This document shows, in pieces, positions 36,946 to 46,123 of a stretch of 64,000 nt of DNA. This DNA comes from CAZPBC01 sp964584775 (GTDB lineage Bacteria > Chlamydiota > Chlamydiia > Chlamydiales > SLFE01), in NCBI GenBank assembly GCA_964584775.1, contig CAZPBC010000001.1, forward strand, positions 1 through 64,000, given 5' to 3'. Position 1 is the first letter of the stretch. Each line of letters begins with the position of its first letter. A program made the position numbers and the translations under genes. Below the pieces are notes generated by a model. The model did no database searches. It was not told the DNA's origin and saw nothing but the letters and a program-made list of their open reading frames with translations.

Positions 36946-37689
36946 TTAAGTCAGATGCAGTTCGCGCTTCAGCTGATTCCAAAGCACTTTCTTCAAGATG
37001 AGATCGTGGAGATAGAGATGAGGTTCTTCGAGAATGAGAAGGGGAGTCTCTTCCAGAAAGTGTCGGTTGTGCTCTTCATCGAAGTTGTAGAGTTCTCGGA
37101 TTGAGGGCTCTCTCATCAAGCTTTTGGGAATCAAAAGTAGGCGCTGGCTGTCAGACTGGATCCGCTCCAGGACGCCCGCCGCATCAGCCACCCAGACGAT
37201 CTCCATTGACAGTTGACGAGACTTGAGTGCAGCTTGCACCTTTTGGATCCAGTCGCGTGCTCCAGCGTGGTGTGTTGCAGCGAAAAAGAGAACAGGTAAG
37301 GTCTTGCAGGGTGTTGCTGCCCGCTGGTTGGGGTGTTTGAGAGTCGGGCAGACTTCACGCACTTGATTGAAGTGAGAGACAGTGTCGAGATCTTTCTCCT
37401 TTTTGTTGAAGGTCTGGATCCAGGGGTTCTGTTCTCTTTGTGGGGGCTTCTCGACTTTTTCGACTGGGGGAGCCGCCTTCTTCTCACCTGGCCGAGGTGG
37501 AATTGATTTCGGAACAGTCGTGATTTTTTGTGGCTCTACTTTGGGAGGGGTAGGAGGGGAAGGGATAGCTGGGCTAGGAGGGAGCGCTGTTGGGTTTAAA
37601 ATAATCTTTTGACCCTCTTGCTCGAAGAGGGTTTTAAAGTCCCTTAGTAGGGATTGAAACTCGAGTGTGAGGGTTTCGGTGCTCTGCAT
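36946..37689 (-). CDS. Hypothetical protein upstream of priA
   Basis: 247 residues. A helical N-terminus, a long Pro/Lys-rich linker (~35-85, PPSPAIPSPPTPPKVEP), then an alpha/beta domain with TLPVLFFAATHHAGARDW, MEIVWVADAAGVLERI and LLLIPKSLM. No signal peptide or membrane span. In Chlamydia a hypothetical gene also neighbours priA, possibly the same family. It ends 11 nt before priA and supplies its ribosome-binding site. Function unknown. Confidence 0.75.
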   Translation of the reverse strand: MQSTETLTLEFQSLLRDFKTLFEQEGQKIILNPTALPPSPAIPSPPTPPKVEPQKITTVPKSIPPRPGEKKAAPPVEKVEKPPQREQNPWIQTFNKKEKDLDTVSHFNQVREVCPTLKHPNQRAATPCKTLPVLFFAATHHAGARDWIQKVQAALKSRQLSMEIVWVADAAGVLERIQSDSQRLLLIPKSLMREPSIRELYNFDEEHNRHFLEETPLLILEEPHLYLHDLILKKVLWNQLKRELHLT

Positions 37690-37796
37690 AGATGGTTTGA
37701 GTATAAGGGCTCAATAGATTATTTAAAATAGGGGTTCTCTTTTTCTTTAACGAACAAATTTGCTATGATCTCTAGGTAAATATGAGGAGTTTGTAG

Positions 37797-39212
37797 ATGC
37801 AAGTGACGAGTTTTCGACAAGGATTAGAGATCTGTCTGATGGACCTGGAAAAAAATCAGAGAGATCAGCTTTTAGACTCTTTAAAGCCCGTTCCTCCTCC
37901 GTCTGATATGGAGTTTTCCCTTAATAATAGGCGAGTCTATTTACTCAGTCTAGAGGATGATGACCGTCTGCGTACGATCCCACAGGTAGCGGAGAAGCTG
38001 ATTGTGCGTAAGTTGAGTAAAAAAGAGAAGGGACTGCTTCAAGAGATCAGCAGTGGAGCTCATCCCGTTGTCAGTAAGTACCTGGACACTCAAAGATTGA
38101 AGAGATACGCGGAAACGGACGAGAATTATGACCGCACTCCGTCAGAATGGCGATCTCAATTAAACTTCATACTTTACTTAAAGAGTAAAGGGTGGTCATA
38201 TGATCAGCTTTTAGAGTTTTATCAACTTGCTCCCTCAGAGCTTTTTTTGGAAGCTTTATGGTATTCAGGAGCTTCTCCTAAACAACTGGAAGGGTTCAAA
38301 GAATTTCCAGAAGAGCTTCAAAAGCTTCTTCTTGCGAATGGTGAGAAGACAAAAGAAAAAGATCTAAGAGACCCTTTAATGATAGGCTATGCACAAGCAG
38401 TTTCACTTCTGGTAGTCAGTGGTAAAATGTCACCAATGCAATGGATGAGGCTCGATGATAAGATTAAAGCGAATTTTATTGCGGCGCCTTTTCTTGCAGA
38501 GCACTTAACTAAACTGAAAGATTTTGAAAGCGTTCTCCAGTTTTTTGAGGGTGACGGTCAAGAAACGATGGCACTTTATATTGCTCGTGCGCTGACGATT
38601 GTTAAGATGAGTCAAGGTGGTCAGACGTTTGATGAAATACAGCGTGCCCTTCAAAAGGCTGTTCAGCGTGAACAAGCATTTCGTAGTGGTTACCCAGAAA
38701 GCTTTAAAAAGCTGGAAGAAAGAGGGTTTAACTACCTGGAGTACGAGGCTTTCAACGATGAATTCTTGCATCAGATTTTTGAGAATGTGGATTTTTACTT
38801 AGAGCTATGGATGGAATATCAAGAAGCGGGAGCGCGTGCTTTTTGTAAAGAGCATGCGGGTAAAACACTAGACCTGGTTCTTCAACATTCCGAGGCTTTT
38901 TTCAGCTTGTTGGGAGCTTATAAGGCTAGTATTGAAACCGTGTTGATGAAAGATCTATCGCGGTTTTCTGTACTCCTTCAGCACGCTCCCTCGGTAAGAA
39001 TTTTGGCAATGAAGTGGAATTACACAGCAGAACAGCTCATGAGCCTACCTGAGACGCAACTGAACAGAGTCTTGGCGGACCCCGCTTCTTTCGATGCTCA
39101 GTTAGTCAATGCGAGTTTCTTCCGTTCGATCTACCTCTACTTCCGTAAGGCGCTCTCTTGGGTTTTCTACGTCCTGACTTCCCCATTCAGATGGGTCGGC
39201 CTATCCACATGA
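37797..39212 (+). CDS. Hypothetical protein, tandem paralogue 1 (FFRSIYL family)
   Basis: 471 residues, entirely helical in appearance, no signal peptide. Not recognised. The C-terminal ~60 residues, ending in SFDAQLVNASFFRSIYLYFR and an aromatic amphipathic tail, are mirrored in the next gene (SYDAQLLTAGFFRSIYLHIF). Repeated motifs such as LMSLPETQLNRVLADP suggest degenerate helical repeats. The membrane-prone tail may anchor it. ATG follows GAGGAG. A TATGAT lies at 37764-37769 as possible -10. Likely a lineage-specific family with effector character (inference). Confidence 0.78.
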   Translation: MQVTSFRQGLEICLMDLEKNQRDQLLDSLKPVPPPSDMEFSLNNRRVYLLSLEDDDRLRTIPQVAEKLIVRKLSKKEKGLLQEISSGAHPVVSKYLDTQRLKRYAETDENYDRTPSEWRSQLNFILYLKSKGWSYDQLLEFYQLAPSELFLEALWYSGASPKQLEGFKEFPEELQKLLLANGEKTKEKDLRDPLMIGYAQAVSLLVVSGKMSPMQWMRLDDKIKANFIAAPFLAEHLTKLKDFESVLQFFEGDGQETMALYIARALTIVKMSQGGQTFDEIQRALQKAVQREQAFRSGYPESFKKLEERGFNYLEYEAFNDEFLHQIFENVDFYLELWMEYQEAGARAFCKEHAGKTLDLVLQHSEAFFSLLGAYKASIETVLMKDLSRFSVLLQHAPSVRILAMKWNYTAEQLMSLPETQLNRVLADPASFDAQLVNASFFRSIYLYFRKALSWVFYVLTSPFRWVGLST

Positions 39213-39264
39213 AATTTTCAAGGTAGGGTAAATATTAATTCAATGAATTGGTAGATTAAGTGCA

Positions 39265-40761
39265 ATGCAACCGGTAATAGATCTTCCTTACAGTCTCGTT
39301 CTTCGAAGCTTTCCTCAGTCTACCAAAGAGGAACTGAAGTGGACGCAACTAGCTTATCAAAAAATCTTGATGAGTGAAGGTGAGGCGGAACCCTCATTTC
39401 CACCAAAGCTCCTGCGTCGTGTTCAATGGCTAAAAGAAAATTGTGGACCGGCTGCAATAACAGCAGTTGCAAAGTATTTACTTTCGAAGCCTCTTAAGAC
39501 AAGGAATGAAATAGAAAGTGAAGAGCATTATCGGAATTTTGTGCAAGATTTTGGCCTGCCTTTTGAAAGAGATCCAAAAGAGAGATCTCAAGCTTATGAT
39601 GCAGTCGATTATCTTGTCATGGGAGTGCCTCTTGACCATTTCAAAAAAATGTCTAGGTTGATGGGTTTTCACCCCGTTCATGCAGCTGATAAAGAGGATT
39701 ACCTCTATCTCTATTCCAAATCTCTAGACATTGCTTTGGAACTCGTATCTCGAGATAGCGAAGAGTCTAAACGGCAGGCGCACCAAGCACTGAAGCAGAT
39801 TGCTTCCCTTCCTGAGTGGGTCAAGAGCTTTCACATCATCTATGATCATTGTGACCTGACGACCTTCTTGTCTTTGCCACTAGACCGGAGGGCAGCCCTA
39901 CTTTCACGCCCCGATAAAGCCGCTCAGCTCTATAACCTTTGCCGCGATTGGAATTTCCCCCATTTGAATTTTTGGCTCTCCTTTCCAGAACATCTGAAAT
40001 ACCTTCGTGGCCAAGACTGGCCTCAGGAAATTTTGGACACCTTTGTTGATCAAGAAAAGGACTTTTTGGGCTTTGTTGCGATGGTCGAAGAGGGGTTCAC
40101 AGTGAAGCAGTTCCCCCTTTTAAGCGGAAAGCCGATTTTTAAAGTGTTGCTAGAGAGTTTTTATGAGTCGATGAGTCTTAGAAAGAAAAAATCTCCAGAA
40201 AAGGTCGCTTTAGCAAGAGGGTTCTCAAAACTGGTCCTAGGAGGATCGCTCCCGCTAACAAAGTGGTTAGAGTTACCTCTGTCTCATTGCCTTAGAGTGA
40301 CACGAGATCTAAAATCTCCACTGCACTTGTATGGACAGCGCTACGTTGATGGATACAAAGTGTTAAGCAAAAGCATGAATGAGGGAAGCCTTCTTCAAAT
40401 CTTTCGACAATATAACAGGACGGTTCTTTCAAGCGTCCTCTCTCATCCTAAAGCCTATCTTCAGCTGAGACAGAACTTATGTGCTGGGGTAGTTCAAATC
40501 CCATCTGGCGACAAGACTGCGATGAAACGGGTTGAGGCGATTTTGAGCTCTCCTCAGAGTACAATTGCGCTGATGCGGTCGGGAGTTAAAACAGAACAAC
40601 TTCATGGACTTTCCTTGGAGCGCCTCCAAACCGTTCTTCGATATCCGACATCCTACGACGCGCAGCTTCTAACGGCTGGCTTCTTCAGGTCGATCTATCT
40701 CCATATCTTTCGATTTATAGGAAAGATAGCTGGTTTTCTGCGCGGGCTTTTTTCTTCTTAA
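39265..40761 (+). CDS. Hypothetical protein, tandem paralogue 2 (FFRSIYL family)
   Basis: 498 residues, helical, diverged paralogue of the preceding gene, 52 nt downstream. The C-terminus carries the shared pattern LQTVLRYPTSYDAQLLTAGF, then FFRSIYL, and ends in a hydrophobic/basic tail (RFIGKIAGFLRGLFSS). The rest shares only the helical style. No known domain. Its last 47 nt overlap the end of the convergent mutS gene. Tandem duplication and fast divergence are typical of host-interaction genes; nothing else supports that role. Confidence 0.78.
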   Translation: MQPVIDLPYSLVLRSFPQSTKEELKWTQLAYQKILMSEGEAEPSFPPKLLRRVQWLKENCGPAAITAVAKYLLSKPLKTRNEIESEEHYRNFVQDFGLPFERDPKERSQAYDAVDYLVMGVPLDHFKKMSRLMGFHPVHAADKEDYLYLYSKSLDIALELVSRDSEESKRQAHQALKQIASLPEWVKSFHIIYDHCDLTTFLSLPLDRRAALLSRPDKAAQLYNLCRDWNFPHLNFWLSFPEHLKYLRGQDWPQEILDTFVDQEKDFLGFVAMVEEGFTVKQFPLLSGKPIFKVLLESFYESMSLRKKKSPEKVALARGFSKLVLGGSLPLTKWLELPLSHCLRVTRDLKSPLHLYGQRYVDGYKVLSKSMNEGSLLQIFRQYNRTVLSSVLSHPKAYLQLRQNLCAGVVQIPSGDKTAMKRVEAILSSPQSTIALMRSGVKTEQLHGLSLERLQTVLRYPTSYDAQLLTAGFFRSIYLHIFRFIGKIAGFLRGLFSS

Positions 40762-43228
40762 CGGGGGGAAGTCGCTTCGGTTTTTCAGGAGTGAAGACTT
40801 TCTCTGAAGAGCGGTTGTCTTCTAACTGCTTGAGTATATCTCCTGAGCGTTCAATCACCCATGAAGGCATCCCTGCGAGCCTTGCGACATGGATTCCCCA
40901 GCTGCGGTCGGCTCCACCCGGAAGGATCTTGTGTAGGAAGATAATGTGGTCGGCCACTTCCTGGACGGCGATATGATAATTGACTGCCATGGGAACTTTT
41001 TCGGGGAGTTTGGTCAACTCAAAATAGTGAGTGGCAAAGAGGGTTTTGGCACGTTTACCCTCCGCCGTAAGGAGGAACTCAGCGACGGCCCAAGCAATGG
41101 AAATTCCGTCGTAAGTGCTCGTCCCACGGCCAATCTCGTCAAGGATGACCAGTGAACGGTCTGTGACATTGTTCAGGATGCTTGCTGTTTCTGCCATTTC
41201 GACCATAAAGGTCGATTGACCGCGGAAAAGGTCGTCACTCGCCCCAATCCGTGTGAAAATTTTGTCGACCAGGCCGATTTTCGCACTCTTTGCGGGAACG
41301 AACGAGCCGATTTGAGCCATCAACACGATGAGGGCGACTTGACGGATGTAGGTCGATTTACCCGACATGTTGGGACCGGTGATGATCATGAGTTGTTCTT
41401 TGCCGTGACTTAAGTTCGCATCGTTGCAAACGAAGTTCGCTCCTAAAATACGTTCGACGACAGGGTGTCTTCCCTCGACGATCTCTAAATCGTACCCATT
41501 TGTGAGCTCAGGGCAAGTATATCCTTGCTCTTGGGCCACTTTTGCGAAACACTGTAACACATCAAGATAGGCAACCGCTTTTGAGGTCACCTGAACTTCT
41601 GCGGCAAAGCCCATCACCTTGGTGCGGACTTCAGTGAAGAGTTCCGTCTCGAGACGTAAAGCCTCTTCTTCGGCCGAGAGGATTTTTGTTTCATAGGTCT
41701 TGAGCTCGGGGCTGATGAAGCGTTCTGAGTTAGTGAGTGTCTGACGACGAGCAAAGGAGTGGGGCATCTTGTCTGCTTGGCCTTTGGAGACTTCAATGTG
41801 ATATCCAAAGGCGCGGCTGTAGCCCACTTTCAAGGTTTTGATTCCTGTCTGCTCGCGGAGGTGGGTCTGGTAGCAAGCAATCCACGAGTGGCTGTCTTTG
41901 CGCAGACGACGGAGCTCGTCGAGCTTTTCAGAGTAGCCTTCTTGAATGACGTCGCCCTCACCGAGTCGCAGGGCAGGCTCTTCTGCAATCGCCCTTTGAA
42001 TGAGTTGGGTGAGTTCTGGAAGGGGATTCAGCTTCTGCTCGACTTCCTGAAGAAGTGGAGAGAGAGGGAGCGTAGAGAGGAGTGCTTTCAACTCAGCAAT
42101 CGCTCGGAAACTCTCTGCTAGAGCAGTGAAATCTCGAGGGGAGACGAGGCGTGATCCAATTTTGGAGATGAGACGCTCGGTGTCGCGGATTTTGCTGGTC
42201 ATCTCTTCGAGATGTTGCAGCTTGTCCGGATAGCCAAGAAGTGTGGATACAGCCTCTTGCCGTCCTTGCAGCTTCTCTAAATCGAGAAGTGGTTGCTTGA
42301 TCCAAGTTTTGAGGAGGCGGCCTCCCATCGCAGTACGTGTTTGGTTGAGCGTGTAGAAAAGCGTGCTGGTTTTGTTGCTTCCCTGTGGGTCGACAAGCTC
42401 CAGGTGCTTTTCTGCAAGGTAGTCCAGCTCCATGTACTCATCAGAGGTGTAGGTCGAAAGACTCTGAATATGATCGACTGGCTGCATCAGTGTGTCGCGC
42501 AGGTAGGTGAGAAGAGCGCCCGCGGCATTGATCGCAGCCACTTTTGCTTTTAATCCAAATCCATCGACGCTTTGCACTTTGAAGTGCTGGACGAGAGCTT
42601 CGTAGGCGAGTTGATGATCGAAGCGCCAATCGTCATGCGCGGTTGTCAGAAAAGGGGAGAGGGTGTTGAGCTCTTCGAGAAAATCTTTGTGCTTCTCTTT
42701 AAATTTATACGACGTGTAACACTCAGAGGGCTTCAGACGGAGGAGCTCTTGACGTAAGTGTTCAAAACTCTCCATCTCGCTCACTTGGAATTCACCCGTG
42801 CTGATATCGATATAGGCAAGACCAAAGAGAGAGCCAACCTGCGTGAGGCTCACAAAGAAGTTGTTGGAGTGGGCGGGAGTGAGCTGCGAACCCACATGGG
42901 CACCCGGCGTCACCACACGGACGATTTCTCGCTTCACAAGACCTTTTGTCTTTAAGGGATCGCTCGTCTGCTCTGCAATCGCGACTTTGTATCCTTTTCC
43001 AATGAGGCGCTCTATGTAGTTTTCTACACTGTGGACTGGGACCCCTGCCATCGGTGTCTCTTGGCGTTTTGTAAGGGTGAGCTCAAGCTCCTTCGACATC
43101 ACGACGGCATCGTCGTAAAAGGCCTCATAAAAGTCGCCGAGTTGAAAGAGTAAAAGGGCGTCAGGGCTCTTTTTTTTGCACTCGAACCACTGTGCCATCA
43201 TAGGTGTTGTGTTGGATGCTGTTGTCAT
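40715..43228 (-). CDS. mutS: DNA mismatch repair protein MutS
   Basis: Mismatch-recognition ATPase. The mismatch-binding Phe-x-Glu is in LFQLGDFYEAFYDD near residue 32; connector, lever and clamp domains follow; the ATPase has Walker A TGPNMSGKSTYIRQVA, VDKIFTRIGASDDLFRGQST, Walker B SLVILDEIGRGTSTYDG and the helix-turn-helix end with HVARLAGMP. 837 residues, complete, with a basic C-terminal tail instead of the E. coli tetramerisation domain. ATG 43228; alternative starts at the ATG codons near residue 10. Confidence 0.96.
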   Translation of the reverse strand: MTTASNTTPMMAQWFECKKKSPDALLLFQLGDFYEAFYDDAVVMSKELELTLTKRQETPMAGVPVHSVENYIERLIGKGYKVAIAEQTSDPLKTKGLVKREIVRVVTPGAHVGSQLTPAHSNNFFVSLTQVGSLFGLAYIDISTGEFQVSEMESFEHLRQELLRLKPSECYTSYKFKEKHKDFLEELNTLSPFLTTAHDDWRFDHQLAYEALVQHFKVQSVDGFGLKAKVAAINAAGALLTYLRDTLMQPVDHIQSLSTYTSDEYMELDYLAEKHLELVDPQGSNKTSTLFYTLNQTRTAMGGRLLKTWIKQPLLDLEKLQGRQEAVSTLLGYPDKLQHLEEMTSKIRDTERLISKIGSRLVSPRDFTALAESFRAIAELKALLSTLPLSPLLQEVEQKLNPLPELTQLIQRAIAEEPALRLGEGDVIQEGYSEKLDELRRLRKDSHSWIACYQTHLREQTGIKTLKVGYSRAFGYHIEVSKGQADKMPHSFARRQTLTNSERFISPELKTYETKILSAEEEALRLETELFTEVRTKVMGFAAEVQVTSKAVAYLDVLQCFAKVAQEQGYTCPELTNGYDLEIVEGRHPVVERILGANFVCNDANLSHGKEQLMIITGPNMSGKSTYIRQVALIVLMAQIGSFVPAKSAKIGLVDKIFTRIGASDDLFRGQSTFMVEMAETASILNNVTDRSLVILDEIGRGTSTYDGISIAWAVAEFLLTAEGKRAKTLFATHYFELTKLPEKVPMAVNYHIAVQEVADHIIFLHKILPGGADRSWGIHVARLAGMPSWVIERSGDILKQLEDNRSSEKVFTPEKPKRLPPVKKKKARAENQLSFL

Positions 43229-43270
43229 GGTTAGAGAGTTTATCAGACCAAGGGTGGCGCTTCAAGGATT

Positions 43271-43555
43271 TCAGCGATAAATGTATTCGAGTTCTTTGTT
43301 TTTTTGCCGGCCAAAGATCCTCCAATTTAGACGTAAAAGTTCATCGCTAAATGTGATATGACCTAAGTAACTGTCCTCCTCGCAGAGGTAGGAGTCGACG
43401 GAGGTGAGGCTCTTTTTTCCTGTCACTACTCATAAAAGCGCTTCGCCTGTCCGCGTCCGGTCGATTTTTTTAGAGGAAGAGGCAGATTGAAAGAGATTGA
43501 AGAAGTGTTGGAGGTAACCCGTGAACCAAGAGAGTGGAAGAGGGTCGTCACTCAT
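43271..43555 (-). pseudogene. Small gene interrupted by an in-frame TGA
   Basis: From ATG 43555 the frame codes MSDDPLPLSWFTGYLQHFF and onward to TGA at 43432-43430, then continues in the same frame without stop for another 52 codons (containing SVDSYLCEEDSYLGHITFSD and LNWRIFGRQKNKELEYIY) to TGA 43271. The second part has strongly coding-like composition. Total 94 codons if the inner TGA were sense. GTG 43426 could restart the second part. Either a decayed gene, two tiny genes, or a sequence error. It fills most of the 488-bp gap between mutS and the next gene. Confidence 0.45.
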
Positions 43556-43650
43556 ATTGAACTTTCTTTAAAGACTGGTTGATCCAAGTATGTCAACATT
43601 CGATGTAAAAATACGACACGTGGCCTGGTTCATTAAGAGAATCTCTTGTA

Positions 43651-43689
43651 GAAAAAAGAGCTGTAACTTGTTTGGAATCACAGCTCTTT
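43651..43689 (-). terminator. Rho-independent terminator of the 340-aa gene
   Basis: AAAGAGCTGT and ACAGCTCTTT form a 10-bp stem with a 15-nt loop; on the minus strand the stem is followed by a T-rich run (CTCTTTTTTC). It lies 28 nt after the stop of the gene at 43717-44739. Confidence 0.8.
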
Positions 43690-43716
43690 AATAGATGGAT
43701 GAAAGTGGTCTGCTGA

Positions 43717-44739
43717 CTATGTTCTTTTCTGAACTTCAGCAAAGTCTCTCCACTTTCTGAAAGCATGGTCACGACTTTCCTTCTCGTCTTTTGGCTGGAG
43801 GGCAACCAGAAGTTTAGCATATGAGCCACGAGTTCTGTTGTAAGAGTGGATTTTTCCCTGTTCCACGAGGCAGTCGAGAGCTTTATCGGCCTTTGCTTCT
43901 GACCATCTATTTCCCAATACTGCTATAGGGTGTGGAGAATCCCCTCTTTCAGCATATCGTGGAAGCTTTTGGTTGATTTCAACAACCATCTTTTCAACAT
44001 ATTCCTTCACCTCAGCTGGTACATCCTTTAGCGGCGAGATGGTTCTATCTTTAATTTCTTCTTCTCTTTTCAGAATGGTTGTTTTATCTATTTTGCGAAC
44101 GGGTTGTCCGTCTAATTCCCTATCGAGCTCATGGTCTGTCATCTCGAAGGCTACAACGATATTCCCCCTGCCCCAATCCGCTGTGAAAGCGATTTGTTCT
44201 GTCAAGACTAAGTAGTGGAGAACAGCCATTTTTTCGCGACACGTTGAGACAATCGTAGTCAGGGCATTACCTCTTACAACCAGGCAACGGCGAGTTTCCG
44301 GATCTATAAAATTAGCTGATTTTGGTTTTGCTAACTCCTGAAGTTTTGTCATCACTTTAGGAGCTAGCTCTTTGACTCTTGCAAGGTCAACTTCCCTTGG
44401 ATCTCTTAAAATGCAATGCGCTAAAACCGTTTGGTAATCGATCGTAGGGGCTTTAGTAGAGGAGGTGATAGAGGCGTTTGGAACAGGAGTGAGGGTGGTG
44501 GGGTCTAACACTTCAACTTTCTTTCCGGGGAAAAAGCCAGCAAAATAGTCTCTGCCAAAGAGTTCCACAACAAATTTATACAGCCTTTGAAAAACGTTGA
44601 GCGCGATAGTATGGACTTTTTCATCAACAGAGAGTAGGTAGGCCCTTCTAAAGTGATAAAATCGTCCTGCTTGAGCGCTCTGTGCTGCCGCTTGGATTTC
44701 ACTTTGCTGAGTAGATTCAAATGCTCTAATAGCTGTCAT
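43717..44739 (-). CDS. Hypothetical protein, 340 aa
   Basis: Not recognised. Soluble, mixed alpha/beta. It opens with a Gln/Ala-rich helix (STQQSEIQAAAQSAQAGRFY), has a hydrophobic amphipathic region at ~42-70 (TIALNVFQRLYKFVVELFGR), a Thr/Ser/Pro linker near 85 and a charged C-terminal half (REEEIKDRTISPLKDVPAEV). No signal peptide. AAGGAGC serves as ribosome-binding site; the terminator downstream shows it is a single-gene unit. An effector role is possible but unsupported. The 262-bp gap beyond it, up to the LuxR-type gene, holds nothing I can name. Confidence 0.75.
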   Translation of the reverse strand: MTAIRAFESTQQSEIQAAAQSAQAGRFYHFRRAYLLSVDEKVHTIALNVFQRLYKFVVELFGRDYFAGFFPGKKVEVLDPTTLTPVPNASITSSTKAPTIDYQTVLAHCILRDPREVDLARVKELAPKVMTKLQELAKPKSANFIDPETRRCLVVRGNALTTIVSTCREKMAVLHYLVLTEQIAFTADWGRGNIVVAFEMTDHELDRELDGQPVRKIDKTTILKREEEIKDRTISPLKDVPAEVKEYVEKMVVEINQKLPRYAERGDSPHPIAVLGNRWSEAKADKALDCLVEQGKIHSYNRTRGSYAKLLVALQPKDEKESRDHAFRKWRDFAEVQKRT

Positions 44740-45001
44740 GTTAGTAAGCTCCTTTTGTTGGACTTCTTAACTAGAATTTTGTGGGCATGCTATCAGAGAA
44801 TTGTAAAGATTTGATAAAGCTATAAAAGTGATTTTTGAAATGACGAAAGTTCAGTAGATTCATGAACCTCTCGCATATAGAAAAATCAGTGACGCAGAGG
44901 GGGTTACAGCTCTTTTTAGGAAAGGAGAATATGCTTTATGGGGCTTTGCTCTGTGATTCGAAGTTTTCATCCCAATATCCAGTACTCATCATTTTTCTTT
45001 T

Positions 45002-45832
45002 TTAGATTAAAAAATATTGAAGGTAATTTTTATGGCGGATGAGGAATCGGACTAAATCCGACTTTTTTTCAAACCGCAATTTCAATTTTATCGCGTCGAG
45101 TCTTTTTTCTAAAGTTCTGGGTGCGCGGTTTAGGTGCTTTGCCACTTCTGCGGTTGTCATTCCTTCGGCAAATAAAAGAAGCGCTTCATGTTCATTTTTT
45201 GTGAGAGTGGTGATTCGATGTAGTTGAGGATAGTCAGGAAGGGTCGCTTTGAGGAAAGCTAAGATTTTTTCACGGGTCGTTGAATGAGGAGAGGGGGATT
45301 GAAAGTGGACTCCGTACTCATCAATGATGGAGACTTTAGCATCTTCAACTTCAGTATTTAAAGAGTCTGTTTCTCTTTCAAAGTGCTCGATGAATTTCTC
45401 AATGAGTGGAGCTTGGTTAATGACCTCGTTTTCGAGATCACACTCTTCGTCTGACATGATCAAGTAGTGGGTCAGCTTGCCGTTCCTGTTTTTGGAGTAG
45501 TAGACGGGTTGCTGGAGGTTTGGAAAGTGGTGTTGGAGTTCGCGATTCACCTTTTGGAGGCATGAGTCGCTGTTTGTAGATTCTAAGAAGAGTCCCTCTT
45601 TATTAAACTCAGGGGAGGAGTAACGGGGATGTCCTTTGTAAAGCTCATTGTCGTAAAAGTACTCTGCGATGTCGATATAGTCGCTAAGATAGGTGACCTC
45701 TCCCTCTGGACTTAGAGTGATCTGCCCAAAATAGCAGGTGGAGAACAGCTCATGAAACGGTTTAAGGAGTCCCGTGAGCTTTTTTTGATGTCTTCTGGAT
45801 GGACTTAAAAGCGTTTTTGAAACAGATCCCAT
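45002..45832 (-). CDS. LuxR-type helix-turn-helix transcriptional regulator
   Basis: 276 residues. The C-terminal ~65 residues form a LuxR/FixJ-type HTH: LTKNEHEALLLFAEGMTTAE, VAKHLNRAPRTLEKRLDAIK, LKLRFEKKSDLVRFLI, with the recognition helix RTLEKRLDAIKLKL. The N-terminal ~190 residues look like a PAS-like sensing domain (GEVTYLSDYIDIAEYFYDNE) but there is no response-regulator phosphorylation site. Such regulators are scarce in reduced chlamydial genomes. Target genes unknown; it stands alone, 147 bp from tRNA-Asn. Confidence 0.85.
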   Translation of the reverse strand: MGSVSKTLLSPSRRHQKKLTGLLKPFHELFSTCYFGQITLSPEGEVTYLSDYIDIAEYFYDNELYKGHPRYSSPEFNKEGLFLESTNSDSCLQKVNRELQHHFPNLQQPVYYSKNRNGKLTHYLIMSDEECDLENEVINQAPLIEKFIEHFERETDSLNTEVEDAKVSIIDEYGVHFQSPSPHSTTREKILAFLKATLPDYPQLHRITTLTKNEHEALLLFAEGMTTAEVAKHLNRAPRTLEKRLDAIKLKLRFEKKSDLVRFLIRHKNYLQYFLI

Positions 45833-45940
45833 AATACCCCCTAGTTCTTAGGAGAGTATAACATAATCATAACCTAATTCAAAATAGTTACTTCTATAGG
45901 ACTCTTAGATAGTCTGAAGTGTAAATAAATTTTATAATAA

Positions 45941-45970
45941 AAAACACCTGTAGAAGACTACAGGTGTTTT
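45941..45970 (-). terminator. Rho-independent terminator downstream of tRNA-Asn
   Basis: AAAACACCTGTAG and CTACAGGTGTTTT make a perfect 13-bp stem with the tetraloop AAGA; the minus-strand transcript continues into TTTTATTAT. It begins 9 nt past the tRNA 3' end. Confidence 0.85.
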
Positions 45971-45978
45971 ACTTAGAT

Positions 45979-46050
45979 CTCCGGATGCTGGATTCGAACC
46001 AGCGACCAATGGATTAACAGTCCACTGCTCTACCGCTGAGCTAATCCGGA
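45979..46050 (-). tRNA. tRNA-Asn (anticodon GTT)
   Basis: On the minus strand: acceptor TCCGGAT/ATCCGGA, D-arm with AGCTCAGCGGTAGAGC, anticodon loop CTGTTAAT giving GTT, T-arm GCTGGTTCGAATCCAGC, discriminator G as in tRNA-Asn. CCA not encoded. Confidence 0.97.
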
Positions 46051-46123
46051 ACTGGTGGGGAAATTCTAGTGGATTGCAGCAATTTCCTGCAATCGTGTAC
46101 TTTCGGAAAAAAAGGAGAATTTT

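Noticed and set aside
43593..43829. A 78-codon minus-strand frame overlapping the start of the 340-aa gene's downstream region
   Set aside because: Lies in another frame across the terminator and the end of the better-supported 43717-44739 gene.
44862..45005. A 47-codon plus-strand frame (ATG 44862 to TAG 45005) in the gap before the LuxR-type gene
   Set aside because: No conserved motif, poor composition and overlap with the end of the LuxR-type gene; chance frame more likely.
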